The notes under the pieces are model-generated. The model saw nothing but the letters and a program-made list of their open reading frames with translations. It did not search any database and had not been told where the DNA came from. This document shows, piece by piece, positions 55,487 to 64,000 of a stretch of 64,000 nucleotides of DNA. This stretch comes from CAKZML01 sp963823435. Lineage in GTDB: Bacteria > Pseudomonadota > Gammaproteobacteria > Steroidobacterales > BM003. The stretch spans positions 930,001-994,000 of the forward strand of contig CAWGLN010000001.1 in NCBI GenBank assembly GCA_963823435.1. Reading direction: 5' to 3'. The translations under genes and the position numbers were made by a program. Position 1 is the stretch's first letter, and every line of letters starts with the position of its first letter.

Positions 55487-56413
55487 CTACTCGAAAGGCC
55501 ACACTTCCAGTCCATGAATGGCGTTTCGCACGTCCATGGTCAGGGTAACCGACACCACACCGACATTCGCGGCCAGGTCGTAAATCGTGATGGTCGAAGG
55601 GGATGAGCCACCCGCGACCAGCGTGTCCGACAACAGACACAGGCCCCGGGCAAAAGCCTGTCTGGCCACGCCGGTCCTGTCCAGACCGGTATGCTTTAGC
55701 TCCGCCTCGGGGTACCTGGGAACCGGGAATGCCCGGTCTTCGCTGCTCTCGCCACGTCCCGTGTAGCGCAGTACATCGGCCTGGCTGTCGTTGTACAACA
55801 CACCATTCTTGAAAGGCCTGGCATTGTGGGTACCCGGGGGAAGCTCTACCGCCATGTTGATGCGTTTGCCATCGAAATGCAGCATGCCGCCGCTGTGCAG
55901 CCCCGAGATATGCATGCCGTCCGCATTTCTGATCACATTATTTATATGCAGTTTATTCTCCATGACGGGGCCATCCCCCTGCTCCGGATCATAGAAAGAC
56001 GGGATGTACCCGGAGTCCAGTTGTTTTACCTGCATGGCCCAGTTGAACTTCCTCTGGTCCAGGTCGAATGCGAGGATGCTGTCGAATCCGGTTGAGGTGA
56101 GGAACAGGGTCCGCTGGTAGACACAGATTTCATGACAATGGCGCAGGTATGGATTACGCCAGGAGTCAAGCAACTCAAACTCGGGCGTGTAAGCGAACAA
56201 GGCATTGCTGGAAGCGATATACACGGTGTCCTGATCGAATGCGATACCGCGCAGTCCACGGTCCCAGCCGCGGCCCTGCCATTCGATGTCCGCCGTGTCC
56301 CAGTCTATGGTTTGCACGACAGTTCGTGCTTCCAGGTCGATCAGGTAGACACCGCCGTGGCTTTCACCTTGATTGCTGCCCCGGATGACGGAGGTGGTGA
56401 TGAGCTTGGTCAT
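55487..56413 (-). CDS. Uncharacterised beta-propeller-like protein
   Basis: 308 residues, no signal peptide. Repeated strands with GLRGIAFDQDTVYIASSNALFAY, RHCHEICVYQRTLFLTSTGFDSILAFDL, LHINNVIRNADGMHISGLHSGGMLHFDG and GTHNARPFKNGVLYNDS suggest a six-bladed propeller. It resembles the DUF4915/TIGR03032-like group. Conserved His residues at the blade tips (HCHE, LHINN, THNAR) could form a metal or ligand site. Isolated between the repeat array and a diguanylate cyclase gene. Function unknown. Confidence 0.65.
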   Translation of the reverse strand: MTKLITTSVIRGSNQGESHGGVYLIDLEARTVVQTIDWDTADIEWQGRGWDRGLRGIAFDQDTVYIASSNALFAYTPEFELLDSWRNPYLRHCHEICVYQRTLFLTSTGFDSILAFDLDQRKFNWAMQVKQLDSGYIPSFYDPEQGDGPVMENKLHINNVIRNADGMHISGLHSGGMLHFDGKRINMAVELPPGTHNARPFKNGVLYNDSQADVLRYTGRGESSEDRAFPVPRYPEAELKHTGLDRTGVARQAFARGLCLLSDTLVAGGSSPSTITIYDLAANVGVVSVTLTMDVRNAIHGLEVWPFE

Positions 56414-56641
56414 TCGAAATCCTGTGATTGAAGTCGCCGGCGCGCGGACTGGCCAGCCATCTTAGAGGTGGGTGGACGGCATTGGCAAGGCAGGGTGCTC
56501 GATGCGCCAGGCCTGCAATAAGGCCGTTTGCCAGGTGCTCCTGGCCAGGCATTTCGAGATTCCAGGTAAGAAAGCCCGATGAATGGACGGTACGCTCCGC
56601 CTTTTCCGGGGGAGCGCGCATGCCGAATGATAGTAGCGGGT

Positions 56642-57491
56642 CTAACCGGCTTTTACTTTGCTCGCGTCGGCGCCGTCTATGTCTTCTAACACGACCGGAG
56701 TTGTTTCCCTGAATACATGGACCGCGGAGTTCGGGTCTTTCTTGGCCCCGTACATGGCGATGTCCGCATCGCGAATCGCGCGCGCCGCGCTGATTCGCCG
56801 GGGTCCCATCAGGCGAACGCCGATACTGCAGCCCGCCTTCAGTGTTTCACCCTCGTATTCCACCGGCTCGCACGACGGCGTGCTGCAACTTGGCCGCAAT
56901 TGTATGCACCCTGGCTTCGGCCTGATCCATGGAAGAGCCAAGCTGCTGAGCGAGCACCACGAACTCGTCCCCACCGAGGCGCGCGACGATGTCCTCCTTG
57001 CGCTTTCCCCCACGCAGGCTTTCGGCAATCTGTCTGAGAAAATAGTCGCCCATTTCGTGTCCGTGATCATCATTGATTTGTTTGAAACCGTCCAGGTCGA
57101 GCAGCATTACCGCACCATATTCGCGATGACGTTCACAAGCGGCCAGGGCGCGCTCCAGGTGTTCGAACAACATGCGTCGATTGGGCAGATCGGTCAGCGG
57201 GTCGTGGTAGGCAAGGTATCCGATGTGTTTGCTGGCCTCCTCGTGGGCGCGTGCAAGTGGCCGAATAACCCAGAGAAGTATTGGCCCGATGGCGAGCACC
57301 GCCAGTATCAGCGCGTCCAGGAACGCAACCGTGACCGGGCTGGTACCCACCGGCAGCTGACTCGCTACCAGCATAATCAAGATTTCGGCGATGCAGATGA
57401 TCAAGACAATCCGGGCCACGACCTGCCCGCCTGAAAGTGCTTTCTCATGCACCACAGCGGCCCGCGGAACCACCCTGTCGGGATTGACCAT
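56642..57491 (-). CDS. Diguanylate cyclase, GGDEF domain (frameshifted in this sequence)
   Basis: About 282 residues from ATG 57491. Two membrane helices (VARIVLIICIAEILIMLVAS and VAFLDALILAVLAIGPILLWVI) are followed by a GGDEF domain: DPLTDLPNRRML, MLLDLDGFKQINDDHGH and the active-site ARLGGDEFVVLA. The frame breaks near 56872; removing one base continues with EPVEYEGETLKAGCSIGV and RDADIAMYGAKK. No sensor domain beyond the helices. Confidence 0.86.
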
Positions 57492-57588
57492 GAGTCTACA
57501 GTTAGCTTTCCAGGACAGGCTGTCAATAGTCACTTTCAACAGGCTTTATCTCGCTTGTCGGGAGCATGGTGAAGGGGGTTCGAGGGAC

Positions 57589-57616
57589 AAAAAAAAGGGG
57601 CCTGATGGCCCCTTTT
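57589..57616 (-). terminator. Terminator after dsbA
   Basis: AAAAGGGGCC-TGAT-GGCCCCTTTT (57593-57616). On the minus strand the hairpin is followed by eight T (57589-57596), 22 bases beyond the dsbA stop. Confidence 0.88.
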
Positions 57617-57638
57617 AAAACGAACTTTGAGCAACCGT

Positions 57639-58464
57639 CTAGCGGGTATGCTCAATCATCACGAGTTCATCAATGATCTCGAGCAAGGTCTCATAGCTGC
57701 CGGCCATGCTGCCACTGGTCATGTACTTGCCATTGACGACGATGTTGGGCACCGAGCTGATCTGGAAACGCCTGGCCATTGTCGCACCCTGGCGCATCTT
57801 GGTGTCCACGGCGAAGGAACTGAAGGTTTCGCGGAATTTTGGCCCGTCTACTCCCAGGGAAACAAACAGGTCCACGATCGCATTCTCACTGCCCATCATG
57901 TTTCGATTGACGTGAATTTCCTTGAACATGGGTCCGTGTGTCTTGTCCAGGACGCCCATGGCCTCGGCCGCGTAGAAGGTCCGGGCATGCAATTCAGCAG
58001 CCGGGTTGAACACCACGGGGACCATCAGAAAATTCACGTAAGCCGGCTTGCTGGCAAGGTACTTTTTGAACGTGGGGCTCAAAGGTGTAACAGTGCGGGC
58101 AGGTGTACATAAAGAATTCCGCAACCTCGACCTGGTCCGGTGCGCTACTGGTGGGCTGTACCGGATTGATCAGGGTGTAGTGCTTGCCTGCGACAAACCG
58201 GGTGGCCAGGGGAGTCGGTGCAGCCTGGGCCAGGCGAATCTCGGTGCCGGCCTGGGGCTCGGAACCCAACTCGCCTTCGCCCGCTTCCACCGCCTCGGCG
58301 ACGGGCTCGGCCACGGCGACCTCTGCCGGAGCGGTGGCCGGCTCTGTGGAGGCTGATTGTGCTTCCGCAGCAGGCTGCGATGCGACCTGCTCCGGGTCGC
58401 TTTTGCTGCATCCCGTGGCGAGGGCCACAAGCAAAATAAGGGCAAGCAGAGAAATACGTTTCAT
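57639..58464 (-). CDS. dsbA: Lipoprotein DsbA-type thiol:disulfide oxidoreductase (frameshifted in this sequence)
   Basis: About 274 residues after removing one A near 58064. A lipoprotein signal (LLALILLVALATGC, lipobox Cys near residue 18) is followed by an Ala/Glu/Pro-rich linker of about 65 residues and then the thioredoxin fold. The active site is FFMYTCPHCYTFEP; the cis-Pro is in ISSVPNIVVNGKY. Introduces disulfides in exported proteins. Next to cytochrome c4 as in Pseudomonas, where DsbA is soluble; membrane anchoring here is inferred. Confidence 0.87.
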
Positions 58465-58517
58465 GGCGAGTTTCCTTGTCATGGTCAAATAAATTATGTA
58501 CCCGGGTGTTTCCGGAG

Positions 58518-59138
58518 CTATTCCGCGCGCAGACCCTGGATATAGGCTGCTACAGCACGCATTTCATTGTCGGTCATGCGTGCTGCGACGTTGCGCATCA
58601 TCTGGTTCATTTGGGCATCAGTCGTGCGCGAACCCTCACGGTAGGCTCTCAACTGGGCCACCGTGTATTCTGCATGCTGACCGGCCAGGGCAGGGTAGGA
58701 GGCAGGCGGGTTTCCGCTGCCGGATGGCCCGTGGCAAGCAGCGCAGGCCGCGATATTGGCCTCGAGGTTGCCGCCTCGATACAGGCGTTCGCCTGCCGGA
58801 GCCAGCTCGGCGTCAGCGGTGCCGCCAACAATGCTCTGGCTGCTAAAGAAAGCGGCCAGGTCCTCGACATCCTGGTCGCTCAGGCCCATGGCCTGTGGAC
58901 TCATCAGGGGGTTCTCCCTCTCGCCCGATTTGAACGCCTTCAGTTGGCGCGCAATATAGCCGGAATCCTGGCCGGCGATACTCGGCCACTGCGGGTTCAC
59001 ACTGTTTCCGTCCACGCCATGGCATGCTGCACAGGTGGCTGATCGGGCTTGGCCGGCTTCTGCGTTGCCCGCGGCATTGGCCTGGGTAATTAAGCCCAGC
59101 CCAAGACAAATGCTGAGATAGACAGCAAGCTTCTTCAT
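58518..59138 (-). CDS. Dihaem cytochrome c4
   Basis: 206 residues from ATG 59138. Signal peptide KKLAVYLSICLGLGLITQANA, then two cytochrome c domains with CAACHGVDG and CAACHGPSG. Met ligands likely in NPLMSPQAMG and DAQMNQMMRN. Periplasmic electron carrier toward terminal oxidases. Same order (cc4 before dsbA, engB divergent) as in Pseudomonas. Confidence 0.93.
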   Translation of the reverse strand: MKKLAVYLSICLGLGLITQANAAGNAEAGQARSATCAACHGVDGNSVNPQWPSIAGQDSGYIARQLKAFKSGERENPLMSPQAMGLSDQDVEDLAAFFSSQSIVGGTADAELAPAGERLYRGGNLEANIAACAACHGPSGSGNPPASYPALAGQHAEYTVAQLRAYREGSRTTDAQMNQMMRNVAARMTDNEMRAVAAYIQGLRAE

Positions 59139-59269
59139 GGCATTATTGCTCCGTACGGTGATACCCTCGCAGCTTCCGGGTCGCCATCGGCTGCTCCCAA
59201 GCTGCGCAAAGACCCAGATTGTACACGACATAGCCCCTCTCCCGAATACACCGAGCCAACGAAAAGCCC

Positions 59270-59875
59270 GTGTCCAGCTACCCCAATACCCAATTTTTGA
59301 CCAGCGCCAACGGTGCGGAGCAGTTTTTGCCGGACGAAGGCCAGGAAGTCGCCTTTGCCGGGCGCTCCAACGCGGGTAAATCCAGCGCCCTGAATGCGAT
59401 TACCGGTCGCAAGGCCCTGGCCCGTATCAGCAAGACCCCGGGACGCACACAGTTGGTGAATTTTTTTGCCCTGGATGAAGCGCGTCGACTGGTAGATTTG
59501 CCTGGCTACGGTTACGCCAAGGTGCCGGACGCCATACGCCGGCACTGGCGGACCTTGATGGAGTCGTATTTTCTGGGTCGTCGGTCCCTGGTCGGGTTGG
59601 TCCTGGTCATGGACTGTCGTCATCCGCTAACCGAGTTCGACCAGCAAATGCTGGCCTGGTCCACCGCCAATGGCTGTCGTGTGCATGTGTTGTTGACCAA
59701 GGCAGACAAATTGAGTCGTGGCGCTGCCAGCAGCACCTTGCTCAAGGTCAGGAAAGCCGTGGGCGAACTGGCCACGGTGCAATTGTTTTCCGCTACCAAG
59801 AAAACCGGTCTGGACGACGCGCGGATGCATCTGGACGCATTTTTCCAGGCGCCTGAACCCGACCCGTCGGACTAG
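59270..59875 (+). CDS. engB: Ribosome biogenesis GTP-binding protein YsxC/EngB
   Basis: 201 residues from GTG 59270. G1 GRSNAGKSSAL, G2 TPGRTQLVNFF, G3 DLPGYGYAK, G4 TKADKLSR. Essential GTPase for 50S assembly. Its TAG overlaps the polA stop at CTAG (59872-59875), leaving no room for a terminator or a Spot 42-type RNA between them. Confidence 0.94.
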   Translation: MSSYPNTQFLTSANGAEQFLPDEGQEVAFAGRSNAGKSSALNAITGRKALARISKTPGRTQLVNFFALDEARRLVDLPGYGYAKVPDAIRRHWRTLMESYFLGRRSLVGLVLVMDCRHPLTEFDQQMLAWSTANGCRVHVLLTKADKLSRGAASSTLLKVRKAVGELATVQLFSATKKTGLDDARMHLDAFFQAPEPDPSD

Positions 59876-62580
59876 TGGGCCTCGTCCCAGTTTAGTCCCC
59901 TTGCCGCCTCGACTTTAAGCGGCACCTTCAGGCTGGCTGCCTGACTCATGCGCCTGACCAGTTCTTCCTGGACCGCGGCGGCTTCCTCGTCCCGCACTTC
60001 CACCACCAGTTCGTCATGCACCTGCATGATCAGTCGGGCATCGACAGTGGCAGACTGCAGCCAGGAGTCCACTCCGATCATGGCGAGTTTGATGATGTCG
60101 GCGGCGGTGCCCTGCATGGGTGCGTTGATGGCACTGCGTTCCGCGTATTGGCGGAGCTGGCCGTTGCGGGAATTGATCTCCGGCAGGTACAGCCTGCGAC
60201 CAAAGACCGTCTCCACGTAGCCCTGTTCCTTGGCCAGCTGGCGGGTGTTGTCCATGTAGGCTTTCACGCCGGGGTAGCGTTCGAAGTACAGATTCACGTA
60301 ATCCTGGGCCTCGCCCCGCCCGATACTCAGCTGCCGGGCCAGTCCAAATGCGGACATGCCGTAAATCAATCCGAAATTGATGGCCTTGGCGGAGCGTCGT
60401 TGATCCTTGCTGACGGCGTCCAGGTCCACGCCAAATACTTCCGCGGCCGTAGCCTGGTGAATATCCCGGTCCTCCGAGAAAGCCGAGAGCAGACCGGGGT
60501 CGCCGGACAAATGCGCCATGATGCGCAGTTCGATCTGCGAGTAGTCGGCGGCAATCAGGCAATAGCCCTTGGGCGCGATAAAGGCCTGGCGTATGCGGCG
60601 TCCTTCGGCGGTGCGTATCGGGATGTTTTGCAGATTGGGATCCGAGGAGGACAGGCGTCCGGTGGCGGCCACGGCCTGGTGATACGAGGTGTGCACCCGC
60701 CCCGTGGTCCTGTCCACCTGCCCCGGCAGCTTGTCCGTGTAGGTGGACTTGAGTTTGGCCATGCTCCGGTGTTCGAGGATCAGCCTTGGCAGGGGATAGT
60801 CCTCGGCCAGTTCCTGCAGCACGTCTTCCGCAGTGGAAGGCTGCCCCTTGGGTGTTTTGCGTATCACCGGCAGCTGGAGTCGCTCGAACAGAATTTCCTG
60901 CAATTGCTTGGGGGAGGCGACATTGAATGGTCCGCCGGCTGCTTCGTGTGCCTGAAGTTCCAGCTCCTGCATGCGCTGCGCCAGTTCCTGGCTTTGACTC
61001 GCCAGCATGAAGGTATCGATCAGGACCCCGGTATGCTCCATGCGTTGCAACACGCTCACCAGGGGAATCTCGATATCCCGGTATACCTGCTGCAGCATCT
61101 TGTGCTGGCTGAGTTGCTCCCACATCGCCTGGTGCAGGCGCAGAGTGATGTCGGCGTCCTCGGCCGCATAGTGGGCGGCAAGTTCCAGTTCCACCTGGTT
61201 GAAGGTCAGCTGCTTGGCGCCTTTCCCCGCCACTTGCTCGAAGGACGTGGTTTCCACTCCCAGGTACTTGCGAGCAACCGAGTCCATGTCATGGCGGGTT
61301 GCCGTGCTGTCCAGCACATAGGATTCCAGCATGGTGTCGTGCGCGATGCCCCGCAGGTTGATGTCGTAACGGGCCAGGATATGTGTATCGAATTTTATGT
61401 GGTGACCGACCTTGAGACGCTCGGGGTTTTCCAGCCAGGGCTTGAGTTCAGCCAGCACGGTGTCCCGTGCAAGTTGTTCGGGCGCCCCCGGGTAGTCATG
61501 GGCAACCGGAATATAGGCCGCTTCGCCGGCCTGCACACTTATGCACAAGCCAACCAGTTCAACCTGCATGTAGTCCAGGCCGGTGGTTTCCGTGTCCAGG
61601 GCGGAAAGTTCGGCTTTTTCAAGACGTGTTTTCCACTGCTTGAGCTCAGCCAGGGTGAGCACCGTGTGGTAGCTGGTTTCCGTGGCCGTTGGCTGCGGGG
61701 TTGCCGCTTCTTCGGCGTCCTGGTCAGACGCGGGCAGCTGTCGCAATAGTGAATTCATTTCCAGCCGTGTGTAGAGCCTGCGCAAGGTAGCCAGGTCCGG
61801 CTCTGATTGTGTTAGCTGCTCCGGCTCAAGCTCCAGGTCTACATCGCAATCGATGGTGGCGAGTTTTCGCGACAGCTCCAGTTGCACCAGGTTCTCGCGC
61901 AGGCTCTCGCCGACCTTGCCGGCTATTTCGTCGGCATGGGCGATGATGTTGTCCAGGGTGTCGTACTGGTTCAGCCACTTGGCGGCCGTCTTTGGACCTA
62001 CCTTGGGTACGCCTGGAATGTTATCCGAGCTGTCGCCAACCAGGGCCAGGTAGTCGATGATCTGTTCCGGATAAACATCGAATTTCTCTTTCACCCCGTC
62101 CCTGTCCATGGTCTTGTTGGTCATGGTATTGACCAGGGTAACGTGCTGGTCTACCAACTGGGCCATGTCCTTGTCGCCCGTGGAAATCAGGGTGTCATGG
62201 CCGGCACTCGCAGCGCGGCGGGCCAGGGTGCCAATGACGTCGTCTGCTTCCACGCCCTGGACTCTGAGCAAGGGCAGGCCCATCGCTGCAACCGCTTCCA
62301 GCAGCGGTTCCACCTGGCTGCGCAAATCATCGGGCATGGGCGGCCGGTTAGCCTTGTATTGCTCAAACAGGTCGTCCCGGAAGGTTTTCCCCCTGGCGTC
62401 GAATACCACCGCGACCCGCTCCGGCTCATAGTCCTTGAGCAGGCGGTTGAGCATGTTGAGTACGCCGTGAATGGCCCCGGTGGGTTCGCCACGGGAATTG
62501 CTCAGCGGAGGCAGTGCATGGAAAGCGCGGTACAGGTAGGAAGATCCGTCCACCAGCACCAGGGGTTTGGAATTGCTCAT
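59872..62580 (-). CDS. polA: DNA polymerase I
   Basis: 902 residues. The 5'-3' exonuclease domain starts LVLVDGSSYLYRAFHALPPL and has STGDKDMAQLV and GDSSDNIPGVPKVGPKTA. The 3'-5' exonuclease has LDTETTGLDY. The polymerase has AADYSQIELRIMAHLSGD (motif A), RRSAKAINFGLIYGMSAFGLA (motif B) and MQVHDELVVEV (motif C). All three activities appear intact. Starts one base into the preceding lipoprotein stop. Confidence 0.96.
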   Translation of the reverse strand: MSNSKPLVLVDGSSYLYRAFHALPPLSNSRGEPTGAIHGVLNMLNRLLKDYEPERVAVVFDARGKTFRDDLFEQYKANRPPMPDDLRSQVEPLLEAVAAMGLPLLRVQGVEADDVIGTLARRAASAGHDTLISTGDKDMAQLVDQHVTLVNTMTNKTMDRDGVKEKFDVYPEQIIDYLALVGDSSDNIPGVPKVGPKTAAKWLNQYDTLDNIIAHADEIAGKVGESLRENLVQLELSRKLATIDCDVDLELEPEQLTQSEPDLATLRRLYTRLEMNSLLRQLPASDQDAEEAATPQPTATETSYHTVLTLAELKQWKTRLEKAELSALDTETTGLDYMQVELVGLCISVQAGEAAYIPVAHDYPGAPEQLARDTVLAELKPWLENPERLKVGHHIKFDTHILARYDINLRGIAHDTMLESYVLDSTATRHDMDSVARKYLGVETTSFEQVAGKGAKQLTFNQVELELAAHYAAEDADITLRLHQAMWEQLSQHKMLQQVYRDIEIPLVSVLQRMEHTGVLIDTFMLASQSQELAQRMQELELQAHEAAGGPFNVASPKQLQEILFERLQLPVIRKTPKGQPSTAEDVLQELAEDYPLPRLILEHRSMAKLKSTYTDKLPGQVDRTTGRVHTSYHQAVAATGRLSSSDPNLQNIPIRTAEGRRIRQAFIAPKGYCLIAADYSQIELRIMAHLSGDPGLLSAFSEDRDIHQATAAEVFGVDLDAVSKDQRRSAKAINFGLIYGMSAFGLARQLSIGRGEAQDYVNLYFERYPGVKAYMDNTRQLAKEQGYVETVFGRRLYLPEINSRNGQLRQYAERSAINAPMQGTAADIIKLAMIGVDSWLQSATVDARLIMQVHDELVVEVRDEEAAAVQEELVRRMSQAASLKVPLKVEAARGLNWDEAH

Positions 62581-62795
62581 CAGTACCCTTTGGGCTGCTG
62601 GGTCGATTTGTCGGTGGATGCGCCCTGGTCCCCGGCGTCTTTCGACGGCACCGCTTCATCCTGCGACTGAACTGGAGGTTTCTCAGGCAAGACCAGGCCG
62701 CCCTTGTTGCCGCAGCCTGTCGCTGCAAGCGCCATGATCACTGCGCATGCGGTCGCCAGTCGGCGTGTGATTGTCCTATCGTCTGCATCGTTCAT
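62580..62795 (-). CDS. Small lipoprotein, LptM (YifL)-like
   Basis: 71 residues from ATG 62795. The signal ends in a lipobox LAATGC followed at once by GNKGGLVLPEKPP, which resembles the CGxKGxLYxP start of LptM, the LptD-folding lipoprotein. In Pseudomonas and E. coli this gene usually precedes lysA-dapF; here it precedes polA. The low-complexity C-terminus is not conserved. Confidence 0.65.
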   Translation of the reverse strand: MNDADDRTITRRLATACAVIMALAATGCGNKGGLVLPEKPPVQSQDEAVPSKDAGDQGASTDKSTQQPKGY

Positions 62796-62811
62796 GCTGT
62801 ACTCCACTGGA

Positions 62812-63246
62812 TCATGCATCCTTGCGCTCAAGGATGGCGAGTGTCAGCCGGGAAATGCAGACCAGCTTGTCCTGCCCGTCCACCACCCGGATTTCCCATA
62901 CGTGAGTGGTCCTGCCCATGTGCACCGGTCTGGCCGTACCCGTGACCAGCCCCTCGCGTACACCCCGCACGTGGTTGGCGTTGATTTCCAGTCCGACATT
63001 GTAATGGCTGTCGGGATTCAGGGTCAGGTAACAGGCGAGACTGCCCAGGGTCTCTGCCAGCGCGACCGAGGCGCCCCCGTGCAACAAGCCGTAGGGCTGC
63101 CGGGTGCGCTCATCGACCGGCATGCTGCCACGCAGAAAATCCGGCCCCAGTTCGGTGAATTCAATACCCAGCGAATGGGTGAGGTCCTTGTGCGAGGATG
63201 TTCGCTTGATGTCCTTGAGCGTGCAGTCCTTGAACCAGATACTCAT
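62812..63246 (-). CDS. Hotdog-fold thioesterase (PaaI/YdiI-like)
   Basis: 144 residues. Signature PYGLLHGGASVALAETLGSLA with the catalytic Glu, and VGLEINANHVRGVREG typical of the 1,4-dihydroxy-2-naphthoyl-CoA/PaaI thioesterase group. Substrate unknown; ubiquinone rather than menaquinone genes are present in the window. 16 bases before the lipoprotein gene. Confidence 0.86.
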   Translation of the reverse strand: MSIWFKDCTLKDIKRTSSHKDLTHSLGIEFTELGPDFLRGSMPVDERTRQPYGLLHGGASVALAETLGSLACYLTLNPDSHYNVGLEINANHVRGVREGLVTGTARPVHMGRTTHVWEIRVVDGQDKLVCISRLTLAILERKDA

Positions 63247-63381
63247 GCAGTCTTTCCTTGGGTACAGTTAAGCAGGGCGACCTTCGGGGTGGCCGCATCA
63301 AGACCCCGCATCATAGAACATGCACTGTATTTTGGGTAAGTTCCGGCCATGGCTAATGCACAGCCTCATTGGAGCGAGTTA

Positions 63382-64000
63382 ATGAGCATTACGGTATCGC
63401 GACGTGGAAGGATAACAGTCATCGGCCTGGACCGGCCGGAGAGACGCAATGCGATGGACGGACCGACAGCCCGTGCGCTGGCGGAGGCGTTCAGGCAATT
63501 TGACGCAGATCCGCAGGCCCTGGTTGCCGTCCTGCATGGGGGCGACTGCTTTTGTGCCGGCGCCGACCTGCAGGCCCTGGCAGCGGGCAAGGACGCCAAT
63601 ACTCTGGAGCCGGATGGTGACGGCCCCATGGGGCCGACCCGCATGCAGTTATCCAAGCCGGTTATTGCAGCCATTGAGGGTTATGCTGTTGCCGGCGGGC
63701 TGGAGTTGGCGCTGTGGTGCGATCTTCGGGTGGCCGCCCGGGATGCCGTTCTCGGTGTATTCTGCCGGCGCTTTGGGGTGCCGCTGGTGGACGGGGGTAG
63801 CGTGCGGCTGCCACGCATGATTGGTATGGGGCGGGCGCTGGACCTGATACTTACCGGCCGTGAGGTTGGCGCTGCAGAGGCACTGGAGATGGGTCTGGTG
63901 AACCGGGTCTGCGAGCCTGCGGAGGCGCTGGTGACGGCGATGGGTCTGGCGGAGCAGTTGGCCGCCCTGCCGCAGCAATGCCTGCGCAGTGATCGTACGA
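63382..64000 (+). CDS. Enoyl-CoA hydratase/isomerase family protein (cut by window end)
   Basis: First 206 residues. Start ATG 63382 is preceded by GGAG (63371-63374); an in-frame ATG at 63349 is also possible. Crotonase motifs: LDRPERRNAMDG, the oxyanion-hole loop GDCFCAGADLQAL, and AIEGYAVAGGLELALWCDLRVA. The residue pattern fits an enoyl-CoA hydratase-like member, but substrate cannot be judged. The gene continues beyond the window. Confidence 0.88.
   Translation, partial: MSITVSRRGRITVIGLDRPERRNAMDGPTARALAEAFRQFDADPQALVAVLHGGDCFCAGADLQALAAGKDANTLEPDGDGPMGPTRMQLSKPVIAAIEGYAVAGGLELALWCDLRVAARDAVLGVFCRRFGVPLVDGGSVRLPRMIGMGRALDLILTGREVGAAEALEMGLVNRVCEPAEALVTAMGLAEQLAALPQQCLRSDRT

Noticed and set aside
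60016..61749. A 577-residue frame antisense to polA
   Set aside because: Shadow of the polA codons; the DNA polymerase I reading is complete and has all motifs.

Overview
The window is chromosomal DNA from a GC-rich gammaproteobacterium. Many neighbourhoods match those of Pseudomonas and related Pseudomonadales/Cellvibrionales: dapF-DUF484-xerC, hslVU-DUF971-ubiEJB, algZ-algR-hemCDXY, glnK-amt-ubiK-comM-rep-cytochrome c5, and dsbA-cytochrome c4-engB-polA. Almost everything is core metabolism. There is no prophage, plasmid, CRISPR array or recognisable transposase. The species cannot be fixed from the sequence alone.

Layout. 0-11 kb: the end of hemE, fadD, tesA divergent from the ybbAB-type ABC pair, photolyase, a hydroxyacid dehydrogenase, a YcgN protein, a nitroreductase and a DUF418 membrane protein. 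11-18 kb: an unusual PEP carboxylase, a GST, YajQ, an ABC exporter, and a lone protein resembling the C-terminal half of a ribonucleotide reductase. 18-27.4 kb: an SLC13/RCK transporter, a tandem MITE-like element, then a complete tryptophan operon trpL-EGDCFBA. Its leader peptide has three consecutive Trp codons followed by a classical attenuator. 27.4-39.8 kb: ubiB, ubiJ, ubiE, DUF971, hslUV, xerC, DUF484, dapF, ubiD, an orphan ParA, an epimerase and a ferredoxin-reductase fusion. 39.8-46 kb: hemY-hemX-hemD-hemC under an AlgZ/AlgR-type two-component pair. 46-49.5 kb: a nitrogen cluster (PII, Amt, second PII, TorF-type porin) preceded by a strong sigma-54 promoter match and an NtrC-like site. 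49.5-54 kb: ubiK, comM, rep and a membrane cytochrome c5. 54.1-55.5 kb: a tRNA-Arg(CCG) gene embedded in two families of tandem, hairpin-rich repeats. 55.5-64 kb: a beta-propeller protein, a diguanylate cyclase, a lipoprotein DsbA, cytochrome c4, engB, polA, an LptM-like lipoprotein, a thioesterase and a truncated crotonase.

Sequence quality matters for reading the annotation. Between about 30.5 and 58.1 kb, twelve genes carry about nineteen frameshifts. Every one is explained by a single extra base, and removing it restores the expected protein, for example a 443-residue HslU. These look like base-calling insertions rather than pseudogenes, so those genes are annotated at full length.

The most unusual parts are the tRNA-Arg repeat cassettes, where differences between copies fall largely in hairpin loops; the possibly leaderless trpL attenuator; the RNR-like orphan; a PEP carboxylase lacking a normally conserved lysine; the sigma-54-controlled porin-glnK-amt cluster; and five convergent gene pairs that overlap by exactly four bases at CTAG or CTAA.
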